From: Oscillospiraceae bacterium
Lineage (GTDB): Bacteria; Bacillota; Clostridia; Oscillospirales; UBA929
Direction: 5' to 3'
NCBI GenBank assembly: GCA_031254195.1
Contig: JAIRUW010000072.1
Span: forward strand, 1 to 43,153
DNA length: 43,153 nucleotides
In this document: positions 14,494 to 23,317 of the stretch, piece after piece
How the letters are laid out: each line of letters opens with the position of its first letter
How positions within the stretch are numbered: position 1 is the first letter of the stretch
Program-made: the position numbers and the translations under genes
The notes under the pieces: model-generated
Seen by the model: only the letters and a program-made list of their open reading frames with translations
What the model was told of the DNA's origin: nothing
Databases searched by the model: none

Positions 14494-15088
14494 CGTTCGC
14501 TCTACCACTATATGCGGCAGCCGTATCATATAGCCCCAGCATGGTCAAAACCTCGCATAAGGCTTTGGAAGACAGGTTTTGCGGCAGATCCAGCTTTGCT
14601 TGCAGTTCCTTGCGCACTTTGGCGCTGTTGGGGCCGCCCGACAGGCCCCATTCATAGAGGTCTTTTTTGGTCACGGCCCTGCGCTCCCCTTCGTGCCCCG
14701 TTGCGCCCGCCTTGAGGATGATGTCACGCAAAACCTCCGGCGACATGCCCTCCACCCCGAGCAGGCCCGTCTTGCCCGCTTGCTTTTTGCGCGGCTCTTT
14801 GCCAAAACGCTCCGGGATGTAGGCGTGTTTGACCATCTCCGGCGGCAGCAGGCCCCGGAGGTGCTTGCGGATGACCAGCCCCGCGCCGTCGGCGTCGGTC
14901 AGCACGATGACGCCGCGCTCTTTGGCGAGGCGCAGCAGCAGCGCGCGCAAATCTTTATCCTTAAACAGCGAAAAGCCGCCTGTTGTTATGATGGTCGCGT
15001 CAATCACTTGAGCCAGCGTGTTTTTATCATACTTGCCCTCTACGATGATAACCTCTTTGATTTTCAGACGAGCTTGGCCAGCAGCCAT
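14483..15088 (-). CDS. rnmV: Ribonuclease M5
   Basis: The 201-residue product has an N-terminal TOPRIM domain with Glu17 (VIIVEGKYDK) and Asp65/Asp67 (LTDADGAG), followed by a C-terminal RNase M5-type region (YIPERFGKEPRKK and following). RNase M5 matures the 5S rRNA ends in low-GC Gram-positives. Its partner in cleavage, ribosomal protein L18, is not encoded here. The ATG at 15088 overlaps the holA 3' end by 25 bases. It is the last gene of the long operon starting at efp, and the terminator stem contains its stop codon. A generic TOPRIM/primase-like label is the alternative, but length and motifs favour RNase M5. Confidence 0.88.
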   Translation of the reverse strand: MAAGQARLKIKEVIIVEGKYDKNTLAQVIDATIITTGGFSLFKDKDLRALLLRLAKERGVIVLTDADGAGLVIRKHLRGLLPPEMVKHAYIPERFGKEPRKKQAGKTGLLGVEGMSPEVLRDIILKAGATGHEGERRAVTKKDLYEWGLSGGPNSAKVRKELQAKLDLPQNLSSKALCEVLTMLGLYDTAAAYSGRANEKT

Positions 15089-16074
15089 TCCATCACCCTC
15101 TCCCTTTCGACTTCAATTTCGCCCTTCAGCATCGCGTCGGCCTCGCGGCAATACAGCAGCGCGTTTTGACACCACGCCAGCGGGCGCTTTTTCGCGCTCC
15201 GCAGCAGTTTTTCGGCCGGGTACGCGCTGCGGTAGCCGCAGATTTCCATGACGTCGCGGGCGGTTTTCCTATGCTCGATCGCCAGCCTCGCGGCGTATAA
15301 GCCGCGCAATGTCTTGCCAACGGCGCCCAGAAGTACCTCCGGCGGCTCGCGCATCCACTGCAAGGTTTGCAGGATACGCGCGGCTTTGCGCGTGTTGCCG
15401 TCCGCGACGGCGTCGCTTAGGTTAAACGAGACAGCCTCCAGCACTGGCTCCGTCACCTCGTCGATGGCCTCTTGAGCAATGTGCGGCGCTTCGTTGTAAG
15501 CCGCTACTTTCTGTATCTCGCCGTATAGCGCCGTCATGCTTCTGCCGCAGCGGAAGATGAGGTGTTCGCACAGTGAATGTTCGATTTCCTTTCCAAGCGC
15601 CTTGAAATGCCGTACCGCCCACGCGATCAGGGCGGAATCCCCCTGCTCCTTGAACTCCACAACAGACGCGCTTTGGTTCAGCGCGGCCTGTATCTTGCTG
15701 CGCCCGTCCGGCTTATAGGGGATGGTATCGTATACAAAAATCAGACAGCAGGTGTCGGGCAGGTTGTTGAGGAACGCCGCCCACCCGTCACGCTCGGTTG
15801 ACGGGATGCCCATCAAATCGAAGTCGTCAACGACGACGAGCTTGCGCTCACAGAGAAACGGTATGCTCTCCGCCGCTCCGGCCAGTTCCCGCAGAGTAAC
15901 CCCCTTGCCGGAAAAGCGATGCAGGTTAAAACCCTCCGCGCCCTCCGGCACAAGCGCCTTTTGAATCCGCTCGAGGCAATGCCCGCGCAGATACGCCTCC
16001 TCACCGTGGAAGACATATAGCCTTTGCAGCCTGTTTTCCTTGATTTCACGGTTTATCTCGGTGTACCCCGGCAT
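15064..16074 (-). CDS. holA: DNA polymerase III subunit delta
   Basis: The 336-residue product matches the clamp-loader delta subunit. The N-terminal AAA+-like fold lacks a functional P-loop (LYVFHGEEAYLRGHCLERI at about 19-38), with LIFVYDTIPYKPDGR in the middle and a helical collar domain at the end. Delta opens the beta sliding clamp during loading. GGGGG lies about 8 bases before the ATG, 12 bases after the comEC stop. The comEC-holA order is conserved in many Bacillota, where rpsT often follows; here RNase M5 follows instead. Confidence 0.93.
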   Translation of the reverse strand: MPGYTEINREIKENRLQRLYVFHGEEAYLRGHCLERIQKALVPEGAEGFNLHRFSGKGVTLRELAGAAESIPFLCERKLVVVDDFDLMGIPSTERDGWAAFLNNLPDTCCLIFVYDTIPYKPDGRSKIQAALNQSASVVEFKEQGDSALIAWAVRHFKALGKEIEHSLCEHLIFRCGRSMTALYGEIQKVAAYNEAPHIAQEAIDEVTEPVLEAVSFNLSDAVADGNTRKAARILQTLQWMREPPEVLLGAVGKTLRGLYAARLAIEHRKTARDVMEICGYRSAYPAEKLLRSAKKRPLAWCQNALLYCREADAMLKGEIEVERERVMEWLLAKLV

Positions 16075-16086
16075 GACGGCGCCCCC

Positions 16087-18075
16087 TTATACCCTTATGA
16101 TGACATGCCCGCGCCTGTCGGTGCGGTATACGGCTATGTCTCGCTCCAGCAGACGTTGCATCGTCTCCCGCGACGGATGGCCGTAGCTGTTGTTGATTCC
16201 GACCGAGATGACTGTTGCCTGCGGGGCCAGCGCATCCAAAAGTTCCGCGGACGTTGACCCGGACGACCCGTGGTGCCCCGCCATGATAACGTCGGCATGG
16301 CGTAACCCGGTTTGGCGCAGCAGCCAGCGTTCGCTGGGATGCCCCATATCACCGGTGGCGAGGAAGGAGAATCCGTCCAGCGTGACCAGGATAGACAGGC
16401 TGAGCGCGTTGTCGTCTCCGAACCAGCCCGACGGAATCAATGTGATTTCCGCCTCGCCCAGTGTAAAGGTCTGACCTTGCCCCACTCTTTCCACCGGGAA
16501 CGCGTCCGGCATAGTCTCCGCTTCAGGGCCATAAATCACCGGCACATCGACCAGAGAGGCCAGCGCAGGGACGCCGTTGATATGGTCGTTGTCATAATGT
16601 GACAGGATCAGGGCGTCCGTCCCGCGTATCCCTCTGCTCTGTAAAAACTGCGCCGCGACACGCCCGGCGTTTGCGCTGCCGCCGCAGTCATAGATGGCGG
16701 TCTGCCCGCCGGAGCGAATGACGATACACTGCCCCTGCCCCACATCCAGCGCCGTGATCTCCAACCGGAACCGGCTGTCGCGCCAAACGGTCAGCGAAAG
16801 GCACACGGCCAGCGCGGATACGGTCAAAAGAAGGGGCGCTTTCCAGCGTCTTGTGAGTACCAGTATAACAAACATTGCGTACGCGTACAACAGCCACGCC
16901 AACAAATACGGTTGCGCCGTATACAAAACGGCGTAAGGTATCTTGGCAAGCGGCGCGAGCACGGCGCGGAACAGAACGAGGGCAGCCCCGGCAACCGGCG
17001 TGAGGAACGGAAAAGCCAGCGACAGCGCGCCGCCGATGAAGATGATGTTGACAAGCCAGAGCAGCAATAAATTGGACAACGGCGCGAGCAGCGACGCCCC
17101 GCCGAACCAATACGCCGCAAACGGCATGGAAAACACAAGCGCCGCGCACGAAGCGGAGAGCGACGACGCGATGAAACGTGCCGCGCGTTTCGGTACGGGA
17201 GGTTTACTGAATCTTATCTCCAAAGCCCTTTGCCATTTACCCGCGAATAAAATAAGCCCCAATGTCGCGGAGAAGGAAAGCTGCATGGCCGGCTCAAAAA
17301 CGGCATACGGGTTGAGAACACACAGAATCAAAAACGCGGTGACCAGGGCGCGCAGAGAGTGATACTCCCTGCCGAGCAGCGGCGCGACGGTGAAAATGGT
17401 GATCATAATCCCGGCGCGTACCGCCGATGGCGTAAACCCAGTGATTGCCACATAGAGGAAGATCATTGGCAAAGAGATGAAGAACGATCTCCTCCGGCTC
17501 CGCGCCACCAGTACGATAAACCCCGCAAGGATCGACACGTGCATCCCCGATACCGCCGCCACATGCGTCATACCGGTGGAAAACAGGTCGCCGGTCAGCG
17601 CGTCGGTAAAACTGCTTCTGTCGCCGGTCAGGATACCGGTCAGAAGCGCCGCGCTGTCGCCGGAGTAGAGCGACGCGATACGGTCTTTGACCGCCTTCGC
17701 CCATATGACCGGGCGGTCTCTTAAACGCGGACTGCCTTCCTCAACGGCGATTTCCTGATAGGTCGCCGCTTTGAAGTGGCTTCCCGAACGCGGGGTGAGC
17801 GTTATGCGGAAAGGGCCGGACAATATATCCCCCGGTTCGAAATCCTGTTTGCCTGTATAATACAGCGTCCCGCTGACGCCGTTCAAACGCACCGCCACCT
17901 GTTTGCCGTACGGCGCGTCGCCGGTAAACCCGGCGGCCTCCATTGTCAGCTCCCATGTCCGCCCGTCGTATTGGCGCACTGGGGCGGGAATGGAGATATA
18001 CCGCCAGACGGACAGCCCCAGCACCAAAGCAAGAAGTAAAGCAATCGGCAGGAATCGTAAAGGATTTTTCTTCAC
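16087..18075 (-). CDS. comEC: Competence DNA channel protein ComEC/Rec2
   Basis: The 662-residue product has an N-terminal membrane helix (about 8-26), an OB-like DUF4131 region, a multi-helix Competence domain (about 130-420) and a C-terminal metallo-beta-lactamase domain (about 440-660). Lactamase motifs are LDVGQGQC, SHYDNDH, TGDMG and GHHGSSGS, all with the metal ligands kept. ComEC forms the inner-membrane channel for single-stranded DNA in transformation, and the lactamase domain is thought to degrade the other strand. It is shorter than many homologues (about 750 residues); the loss seems to be extra N-terminal helices. The start is GTG at 18075, overlapping the tgt stop as GTGA, with GAGGG upstream. 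No comEA or comEB was found nearby. Confidence 0.94.
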   Translation of the reverse strand: MKKNPLRFLPIALLLALVLGLSVWRYISIPAPVRQYDGRTWELTMEAAGFTGDAPYGKQVAVRLNGVSGTLYYTGKQDFEPGDILSGPFRITLTPRSGSHFKAATYQEIAVEEGSPRLRDRPVIWAKAVKDRIASLYSGDSAALLTGILTGDRSSFTDALTGDLFSTGMTHVAAVSGMHVSILAGFIVLVARSRRRSFFISLPMIFLYVAITGFTPSAVRAGIMITIFTVAPLLGREYHSLRALVTAFLILCVLNPYAVFEPAMQLSFSATLGLILFAGKWQRALEIRFSKPPVPKRAARFIASSLSASCAALVFSMPFAAYWFGGASLLAPLSNLLLLWLVNIIFIGGALSLAFPFLTPVAGAALVLFRAVLAPLAKIPYAVLYTAQPYLLAWLLYAYAMFVILVLTRRWKAPLLLTVSALAVCLSLTVWRDSRFRLEITALDVGQGQCIVIRSGGQTAIYDCGGSANAGRVAAQFLQSRGIRGTDALILSHYDNDHINGVPALASLVDVPVIYGPEAETMPDAFPVERVGQGQTFTLGEAEITLIPSGWFGDDNALSLSILVTLDGFSFLATGDMGHPSERWLLRQTGLRHADVIMAGHHGSSGSTSAELLDALAPQATVISVGINNSYGHPSRETMQRLLERDIAVYRTDRRGHVIIRV

Positions 18076-19187
18076 AGCACTGCCCTCGCGTCCAAAACGC
18101 CTTTACACTCTGCCCGGAACGCCTGAAACGTCCCGTTTTCGATTTCCAAACGGATTCGCGTCATCAGGCTGTTATAAAACCAAAGGTTGTGCAGAACCCC
18201 CAAACGGAGCGCAAGGACCTCGCCCGCCTTAAACAGGTGCCGCAGGTAGGCGCGGGAATGGTTTTGGCACAGGGGGCAGCCGCAGGTCTCATCCACCGGC
18301 CTGCCATCGTCTTTATAGCGTTCGTTGAGCAGGTTGATTCGTCCCCGCCATGTGTACAGGTGCCCGTGCCGCGCGTTGCGGGCGGGCATCACGCAGTCAA
18401 AAAAGTCTATTCCCCGGGCGACGGCTTCGATAATGTTTTCCGGCGTGCCCACGCCCATCAGATAACGGGGCTTTTGCCGGGGCATGTGCTCTTCCAAAAT
18501 GTCCAGCACATGATACATCACTTCCGTCTCTTCCCCGACCGCCAGACCTCCGACGGCATAGCCCGGCAAGTCCAGTTCCGCGATGCGCTTCATATGCACT
18601 ATACGCAGGTCGTCATAGACGCCGCCCTGATTAATCCCCCAAAGATCCTGTCCGCCTCCCCACCGCTTCATCTGCTCCTTGCAGCGTTCCAGCCAGCGGG
18701 CCGTGCGTTCGGCGGAAGCCTTCACATATTCATAGGCCGCCGGGTTTTCTACGCATTCGTCAAAAGCCATCTGGATATCCGAACCCAGCTTGGCCTGTAT
18801 GTCCACCGCGGCCTCCGGGCTTAGGAAAATACGCCGCCCGTCGACATGCGACGCGAACGAGACGCCCTCCTCGGTGATCTTGCGCAGTTTTGCCAGCGAA
18901 AAAACCTGAAACCCGCCGCTGTCGGTCAGCATAGGGCCGTTCCAGCCCATAAAGCGGTGCAGGCCGCCCAGATTCTCGATGACGTCCTCACCGGGGCGCA
19001 GGTGCAGGTGGTAGGTATTGCACAGCGCGACCTGACAGCCCACGGCGGCGAGGTCCGACGACGAAAGGCCGCCTTTGATGGCGGCCTGTGTGGCGACATT
19101 CATAAAGACCGGCGTCTCCACCGTCCCGTGCGGGGTCTGATAACGCCCCCGCCGGGCGAGGTTGTCGGTTGTGATGAGTGTAAACAT
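18072..19187 (-). CDS. tgt: tRNA-guanine transglycosylase
   Basis: The 371-residue product exchanges guanine-34 for the queuosine precursor preQ1 in GUN-anticodon tRNAs. General acid/base Asp89 lies in TDSGGFQVFSL, nucleophile Asp264 in FDCVMPARNARHG, and the zinc site is Cys302, Cys304, Cys307 and His333. Length is normal for the bacterial enzyme. It starts four bases after the metallophosphoesterase stop. In other Bacillota tgt is usually next to queA and yajC; neither is in this window, and no preQ1 riboswitch was seen. Confidence 0.96.
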   Translation of the reverse strand: MFTLITTDNLARRGRYQTPHGTVETPVFMNVATQAAIKGGLSSSDLAAVGCQVALCNTYHLHLRPGEDVIENLGGLHRFMGWNGPMLTDSGGFQVFSLAKLRKITEEGVSFASHVDGRRIFLSPEAAVDIQAKLGSDIQMAFDECVENPAAYEYVKASAERTARWLERCKEQMKRWGGGQDLWGINQGGVYDDLRIVHMKRIAELDLPGYAVGGLAVGEETEVMYHVLDILEEHMPRQKPRYLMGVGTPENIIEAVARGIDFFDCVMPARNARHGHLYTWRGRINLLNERYKDDGRPVDETCGCPLCQNHSRAYLRHLFKAGEVLALRLGVLHNLWFYNSLMTRIRLEIENGTFQAFRAECKGVLDARAVL

Positions 19188-19190
19188 CCG

Positions 19191-20126
19191 TTATGCTCTT
19201 TCTCCTGCCCAATATCGCTCGTATGAAAGGTTCCAAACCTCGTTGCTGTAAGGGATGCCGGACTGCCCGCGCTCGTTGGCGAGCTTTTCCGCCAGCCCGA
19301 AAAACGGCCCAAACGTGTCAAAGCCGCTCCGCATAGCGGCAAAGACCAGCTCCACCCAAACCCTGCCCTGCCGGTAAACCGCCGATTGCTTCGCCTTGCG
19401 TATAACGGACTCGACGTCATACGAAACGCGCCGTTCCTCAACAAGCAACCCTTCGGACGTGTCGGTAAGCAGCGTATACGCGGAGTGGTTGTCGCCGTCG
19501 AGCGGCTGACCGCAAGAGCCGGGGTTGAGGACAAGTTTGCCGCCGCAGGTACCGTGCCATTGCAGATGCGTATGCCCAAACACCACCGCGTCGGCGTCAA
19601 TGGCGGATACCATATCTACGATAGCAGGTCGTTGCAGAAAATCGTGTACGCCTCGCATAAAAGCGTCCCGGTCAAAAGACCGGTTTTGCGTCGCTTCTCG
19701 GAACATTTTAGCGCTGATCGCCTCTGTCTTGCCGCTTATCCCAAACTCAGAAAACCAATGCCTTATATACACCTTTCTCCCCGACGGCAAAAGCGCCGTC
19801 GCCGATTGCGGCAGATTCAGCAAATATTCCGCATTCTCCGGCTTCATGTCCCGCACGGTCTGAACCATCGAGCCGAACTGCTCATAAACCCAGCCTTCCC
19901 GGTGCTCCGATAGAAGACCGGGAAGGTAGCCCTCTTTGTTTCCAAGGATCACAGCCGCGCTTTCAAGGGATTGGATGGTTTCCGTTACCTCATTCGACCA
20001 AGGCAGATCGAAAATATAATCCCCCGCCAATATAAACTGTTCCGCGCCATGTACCCGCGCATCGTCCAGCACCGCGTTCAGCGCGGCCAGGTTGCCGTGG
20101 ATGTCCGCGAGTACGGCAATCCTCAC
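19191..20126 (-). CDS. Calcineurin-like metallophosphoesterase
   Basis: The 311-residue product has the metallophosphoesterase motifs Asp8/His10 (LADIHGN), Asp36 (AGDY), GNKE around Asn63, and VVFGHTHLQWHG near the middle, followed by LNPGSCGQP. This resembles the YfcE/MJ0936-type phosphodiesterase group at its start, but it is longer, with an additional C-terminal helical region of about 80 residues (FAAMRSGFDTFGPFFGLAEK). The substrate is not evident. The start is GTG at 20126, forming a GTGA overlap with the nadC stop. Its position between nadC and tgt suggests shared transcription, not necessarily shared function. Confidence 0.85.
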   Translation of the reverse strand: MRIAVLADIHGNLAALNAVLDDARVHGAEQFILAGDYIFDLPWSNEVTETIQSLESAAVILGNKEGYLPGLLSEHREGWVYEQFGSMVQTVRDMKPENAEYLLNLPQSATALLPSGRKVYIRHWFSEFGISGKTEAISAKMFREATQNRSFDRDAFMRGVHDFLQRPAIVDMVSAIDADAVVFGHTHLQWHGTCGGKLVLNPGSCGQPLDGDNHSAYTLLTDTSEGLLVEERRVSYDVESVIRKAKQSAVYRQGRVWVELVFAAMRSGFDTFGPFFGLAEKLANERGQSGIPYSNEVWNLSYERYWAGERA

Positions 20127-20965
20127 AGGGCTTTGGGAGTGGACCCCAGCTTTAGGTTGATGTCGGCGGCATGGACGGTGTGGGTCAGCGCGCCGATCGA
20201 GATCAGGTCTACGCCGGTCATCGCGACCTCGCGCAGGGGCTTGTCGCCCATGTTGCCCGACGCCTCGGTGAGGGCGCGCCCGTTGACGAGGCGGACCGCT
20301 TCGGTCATCATCGGTATGTCCATGTTGTCGAACATGATGATGTCGGCGCCTGAGCTGAGGGCCTGGCGCACATCGTCAATCGTCGCCGTCTCCACTTCGA
20401 TCTTGATTGAGTGCGGAATCCGCTTGCGCGCGGCATCAACCGCTTTCGCGATACTCCCGGCGGCGGCGATGTGGTTGTCCTTGATTAAAACACCGTCCGA
20501 CAGGCCCATGCGGTGGTTGGAGCCGCCGCCGATGCGTACAGCGTATTTTTCCAGCTCGCGCAGCCCCGGCGTCGTCTTGCGGGTGTCGCATACCCTCGCC
20601 TGCGTGCCTTCCACCTGCGTGACGGCCTCGCGCGTCCGTGTGGCGATGCCGGACAGACGCTGTAAGATGTTGAGTGATGTACGCTCGGCTGTGAGGATTG
20701 CCCTCGCGGGGCCGGAGACTTCGGCGACCATCGTCCCGGCAAGCAGCATACTGCCGTCCTGGCAATGCAGCATTACCTTTACCCTCTCATCCATCGCGGC
20801 AAAGACCCGCTGAAGCGTAAACAGGCCGCAGATGACCATAGGCTCTTTGGCGATAAACGCGCCTACCGCCTGTAAATCAGGCGGCACACAGGCTTCGGTC
20901 GTGATGTCCCCCCAGCCGATGTCCTCCTTCAGCGCGGTTTGGATTAAGCTGTCCAGATCAAACAT
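20123..20965 (-). CDS. nadC: Nicotinate-nucleotide pyrophosphorylase (quinolinate phosphoribosyltransferase)
   Basis: The 280-residue product converts quinolinate and PRPP to nicotinate mononucleotide, the last of the three de novo NAD steps encoded here. Family motifs are LQRLSGIATRT, the substrate-binding DTRKTTPGLR, GGGSNHRMGLSD, the Lys/Asn in LIKDNH, and SGADIIMFDNM. Length is typical. The ATG at 20965 has GAAGGTG six bases upstream, while an in-frame ATG at 20983 has none. The start lies 8 bases inside nadB. Confidence 0.95.
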   Translation of the reverse strand: MFDLDSLIQTALKEDIGWGDITTEACVPPDLQAVGAFIAKEPMVICGLFTLQRVFAAMDERVKVMLHCQDGSMLLAGTMVAEVSGPARAILTAERTSLNILQRLSGIATRTREAVTQVEGTQARVCDTRKTTPGLRELEKYAVRIGGGSNHRMGLSDGVLIKDNHIAAAGSIAKAVDAARKRIPHSIKIEVETATIDDVRQALSSGADIIMFDNMDIPMMTEAVRLVNGRALTEASGNMGDKPLREVAMTGVDLISIGALTHTVHAADINLKLGSTPKAL

Positions 20966-22424
20966 GCGATACACCTTCCCCATTTATAAAATGTGTACCG
21001 ACGCTTTCACGCCGGTTAAGCGCCGCCGATAAGACAGCGCGGGCCGACAAAGCCATGTTGCGCGTTTCGAGCCACTCACGGGCGTTGCTGTCCCGTGTCC
21101 GGGACAATATAGCTTCCATTTCACCCAAACCCTGCTTTAATCCCGAAAACGTACGCACGACCCCCGCATAACGGTCGCATACAGCGCGGATATGCCGTTG
21201 CATTTCAGGCGGCAGACTGTCTGAGCTTGTCTGTACTACATCCGCCGTGCCACTGTTCACTGTTAACTGTTCACTGTTAATTGCCTCCGCCGCCCTGCGG
21301 CCAAACACCAAGCACTCCAGCATCGAGTTTGACGCCAGCCTGTTCGCCCCATGGACGCCGGTGCAGGAGACTTCCCCCACCGCATACAGCCCCGGAACTG
21401 CCGTACGCGCGTACAGATCGACGCGTATACCGCCTACTTGATAGTGCTGCACGGGGCATACGGGGATACGGCTTGTGCTGACGCCCCTTTTGACGCATTC
21501 CCCGTAAACGGTGGGGAAACGCTGCCGGAAGCGTTCTTCTTGAATAGGGCTTGTGTCCAGATATACGCATTCCTGTCTGCCTCGGGCCATTTCCGCGATG
21601 ATGGCGCGGGACAAAATGTCCCGTGGCGCGAGCTCTTGCGTAAACCGCTCCCCTTCCGCGTTGCGCAATACAGCCCCCTCGCCGCGCATCGCTTCGGTAA
21701 TCAGAAAAGCGTTGCCGCCGCGTTCCGGGTCATACAGCCCGGTCGGGTGGAACTGCACAAACTCCATATCCCGAAGCTCCGCCCCCGCCCGCAGAGCCAG
21801 CGCAAAACCGTCGCCGGTCGAGACGGAGGGGTTGGTCGTCTTGCCGTAAATCTGCCCTAGCCCTCCGGTCGCCAAAACAGTGAAGCGGGCTTGGATGGTT
21901 TCGGGCTTTCCGTCTATCAGGGCCGCCGCGCCGAAGACGGCGCCGTCCCTTGTGAGAAGGCCGGTTGCAAAGCAGTTTCCCAAAAACGTGACGTTTTGCC
22001 GCTCCATCACCAGCTTCATCAAAACGCGTACCGTCTCGCGCCCGGTGGCGTCGCCGCCCGCGTGGACCACCCGCTTGCGGGTATGGCCGCCCTCCCGCGT
22101 AATGGCGAGGTCGCCTTCCCCGTCTATGTCAAACGGCACCCGCATATCGACAAGGCGGCGTATGTCCTCCGGCCCTTCCGCGGCTAAAACGCGTACAGCT
22201 TGTCCGTCGCACAGCCCCGCGCCCGCCGCCAGTGTGTCCTCCATATGATACTCAGGCGTATCGTCCTTAGACACAGCCGCCGCGATGCCGCCCTGGGCAA
22301 GCCATGAGCTGGATTCGTCCATGCTCTCCTTGGTGACGAACAGCACCGACAGCCCCCTGTCGATGTGCAACGCCGTATACAGCCCGGCGAGGCCGCTCCC
22401 GATAATCAATACATCTGTCTTCAT
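20958..22424 (-). CDS. nadB: L-aspartate oxidase
   Basis: The 488-residue flavoprotein oxidises aspartate to iminoaspartate, the substrate of NadA. The N-terminal FAD motif is LIIGSGLAGLYTALH; SSWLAQGGIAA, the active-site region VQHYQVGGIRVD and GVHGANRLASNSMLE follow, then a C-terminal helical domain. Between the FAD fold and the C-terminal domain, at about residues 381-392, the sequence INSEQLTVNS is encoded by a tandem heptamer (21252-21279) and is probably an inserted repeat tolerated in the linker. The ATG overlaps the nadA stop as ATGA. The C-terminal domain is short compared with E. coli NadB (540 residues). Confidence 0.95.
   Translation of the reverse strand: MKTDVLIIGSGLAGLYTALHIDRGLSVLFVTKESMDESSSWLAQGGIAAAVSKDDTPEYHMEDTLAAGAGLCDGQAVRVLAAEGPEDIRRLVDMRVPFDIDGEGDLAITREGGHTRKRVVHAGGDATGRETVRVLMKLVMERQNVTFLGNCFATGLLTRDGAVFGAAALIDGKPETIQARFTVLATGGLGQIYGKTTNPSVSTGDGFALALRAGAELRDMEFVQFHPTGLYDPERGGNAFLITEAMRGEGAVLRNAEGERFTQELAPRDILSRAIIAEMARGRQECVYLDTSPIQEERFRQRFPTVYGECVKRGVSTSRIPVCPVQHYQVGGIRVDLYARTAVPGLYAVGEVSCTGVHGANRLASNSMLECLVFGRRAAEAINSEQLTVNSGTADVVQTSSDSLPPEMQRHIRAVCDRYAGVVRTFSGLKQGLGEMEAILSRTRDSNAREWLETRNMALSARAVLSAALNRRESVGTHFINGEGVSHV
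21252..21279. repeat. Tandem heptamer repeat inside nadB
   Basis: Four copies of the 7-base unit ACTGTT(C/A) run without a gap: ACTGTTC, ACTGTTA, ACTGTTC, ACTGTTA. In the nadB frame they give residues within INSEQLTVNS. Similar heptamer runs encoding EQLTVN-like peptides are known, from general experience, as a dispersed repeat in several bacterial genomes. No second copy was seen in this window. Confidence 0.8.
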
Positions 22425-23317
22425 CCGACCGCCATCATCCGTGTCAAACTTTTGCGCGCTTGCTCCATCAGGGCTTTATCTAATGTAACGGCAGGGATTT
22501 CCCCGTTCAACGCGCGGACTACATCGTCATGCGTGGTTTTTTTCATGTCCTCGCAGACAAATCCTGGCTTAAGAATAAAACACTCCCGTCCCGGCGCGGT
22601 TTCGCGCAACCGCTCTATAATCCCTTCCTCTGTGCCGATGATAAACCGGCTCCCCGGCGGCGTCTGCTCCACTTGCTGTAGAATCCATGATGTACTGCCC
22701 GCCCCGTCGGCCAGAGCGACGGCTTCCGGCGGGCATTCGGGGTGCAGGAGGATTCTTGCGCCGGGATATTGGTTTCTGGCGGCGTTTACGTCATCCGCCG
22801 TGACACGATGGTGGATGGGGCAATGCCCGTCAAACAGGATAAACCGCTTCTCCGGCACACGGGCGGCGACAAACGCGCCAAGGTTTTTGTCCGGCAGGAA
22901 GATGATCTCCTCCTCTTGTAAGCTCCGCGCCACCCGTTCGGCCGAGGAGGAGGTACAGCAAATATCGCACACAGCCTTGACTTCGGCCGAGGTGTTGACA
23001 TACGCCATTACCGCCGCGCCGGGATGCTTTTCGCGCAGTTTCCGCACATCGTCCGGCGTTACCATGTCAGCCATCGGACACCCCGCGTCCTGAACGGGCA
23101 GGATGACGGTTTTGTCCGGGCAGAGTATCTTAGCGCTTTCCGCCATAAAGCGTACCCCGCAGAAAATCAGCGTCTTTTGCGGCGCCGACGCGGCCTTCTT
23201 AGCCAACTCAAAGGAATCCCCCACAGCGCCGGCGGCACGCTGGATATCCATCGTCTGGTAGTAATGCGCTAAAATGAGTGCGTCCCTGCTTGCCGCCAGA
23301 TTGCGGACGTCAGTCAT
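22421..23317 (-). CDS. nadA: Quinolinate synthase NadA
   Basis: The 298-residue product condenses iminoaspartate with dihydroxyacetone phosphate to quinolinate on a [4Fe-4S] cluster. By alignment with known NadA patterns the ligands are Cys80 (DAGCPMAD), Cys166 (FDGHCPIHH) and Cys255 (GFVCEDM). AHYYQ near the start and CGVRFMAESAKIL are further signatures. The ATG at 23317 has GAGG upstream and yields the standard short N-terminus; the open frame upstream is out-of-frame sequence of the preceding gene. It overlaps that gene by 8 bases and nadB by ATGA. NadA, NadB and NadC together make a complete de novo branch from aspartate. Confidence 0.95.
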   Translation of the reverse strand: MTDVRNLAASRDALILAHYYQTMDIQRAAGAVGDSFELAKKAASAPQKTLIFCGVRFMAESAKILCPDKTVILPVQDAGCPMADMVTPDDVRKLREKHPGAAVMAYVNTSAEVKAVCDICCTSSSAERVARSLQEEEIIFLPDKNLGAFVAARVPEKRFILFDGHCPIHHRVTADDVNAARNQYPGARILLHPECPPEAVALADGAGSTSWILQQVEQTPPGSRFIIGTEEGIIERLRETAPGRECFILKPGFVCEDMKKTTHDDVVRALNGEIPAVTLDKALMEQARKSLTRMMAVG

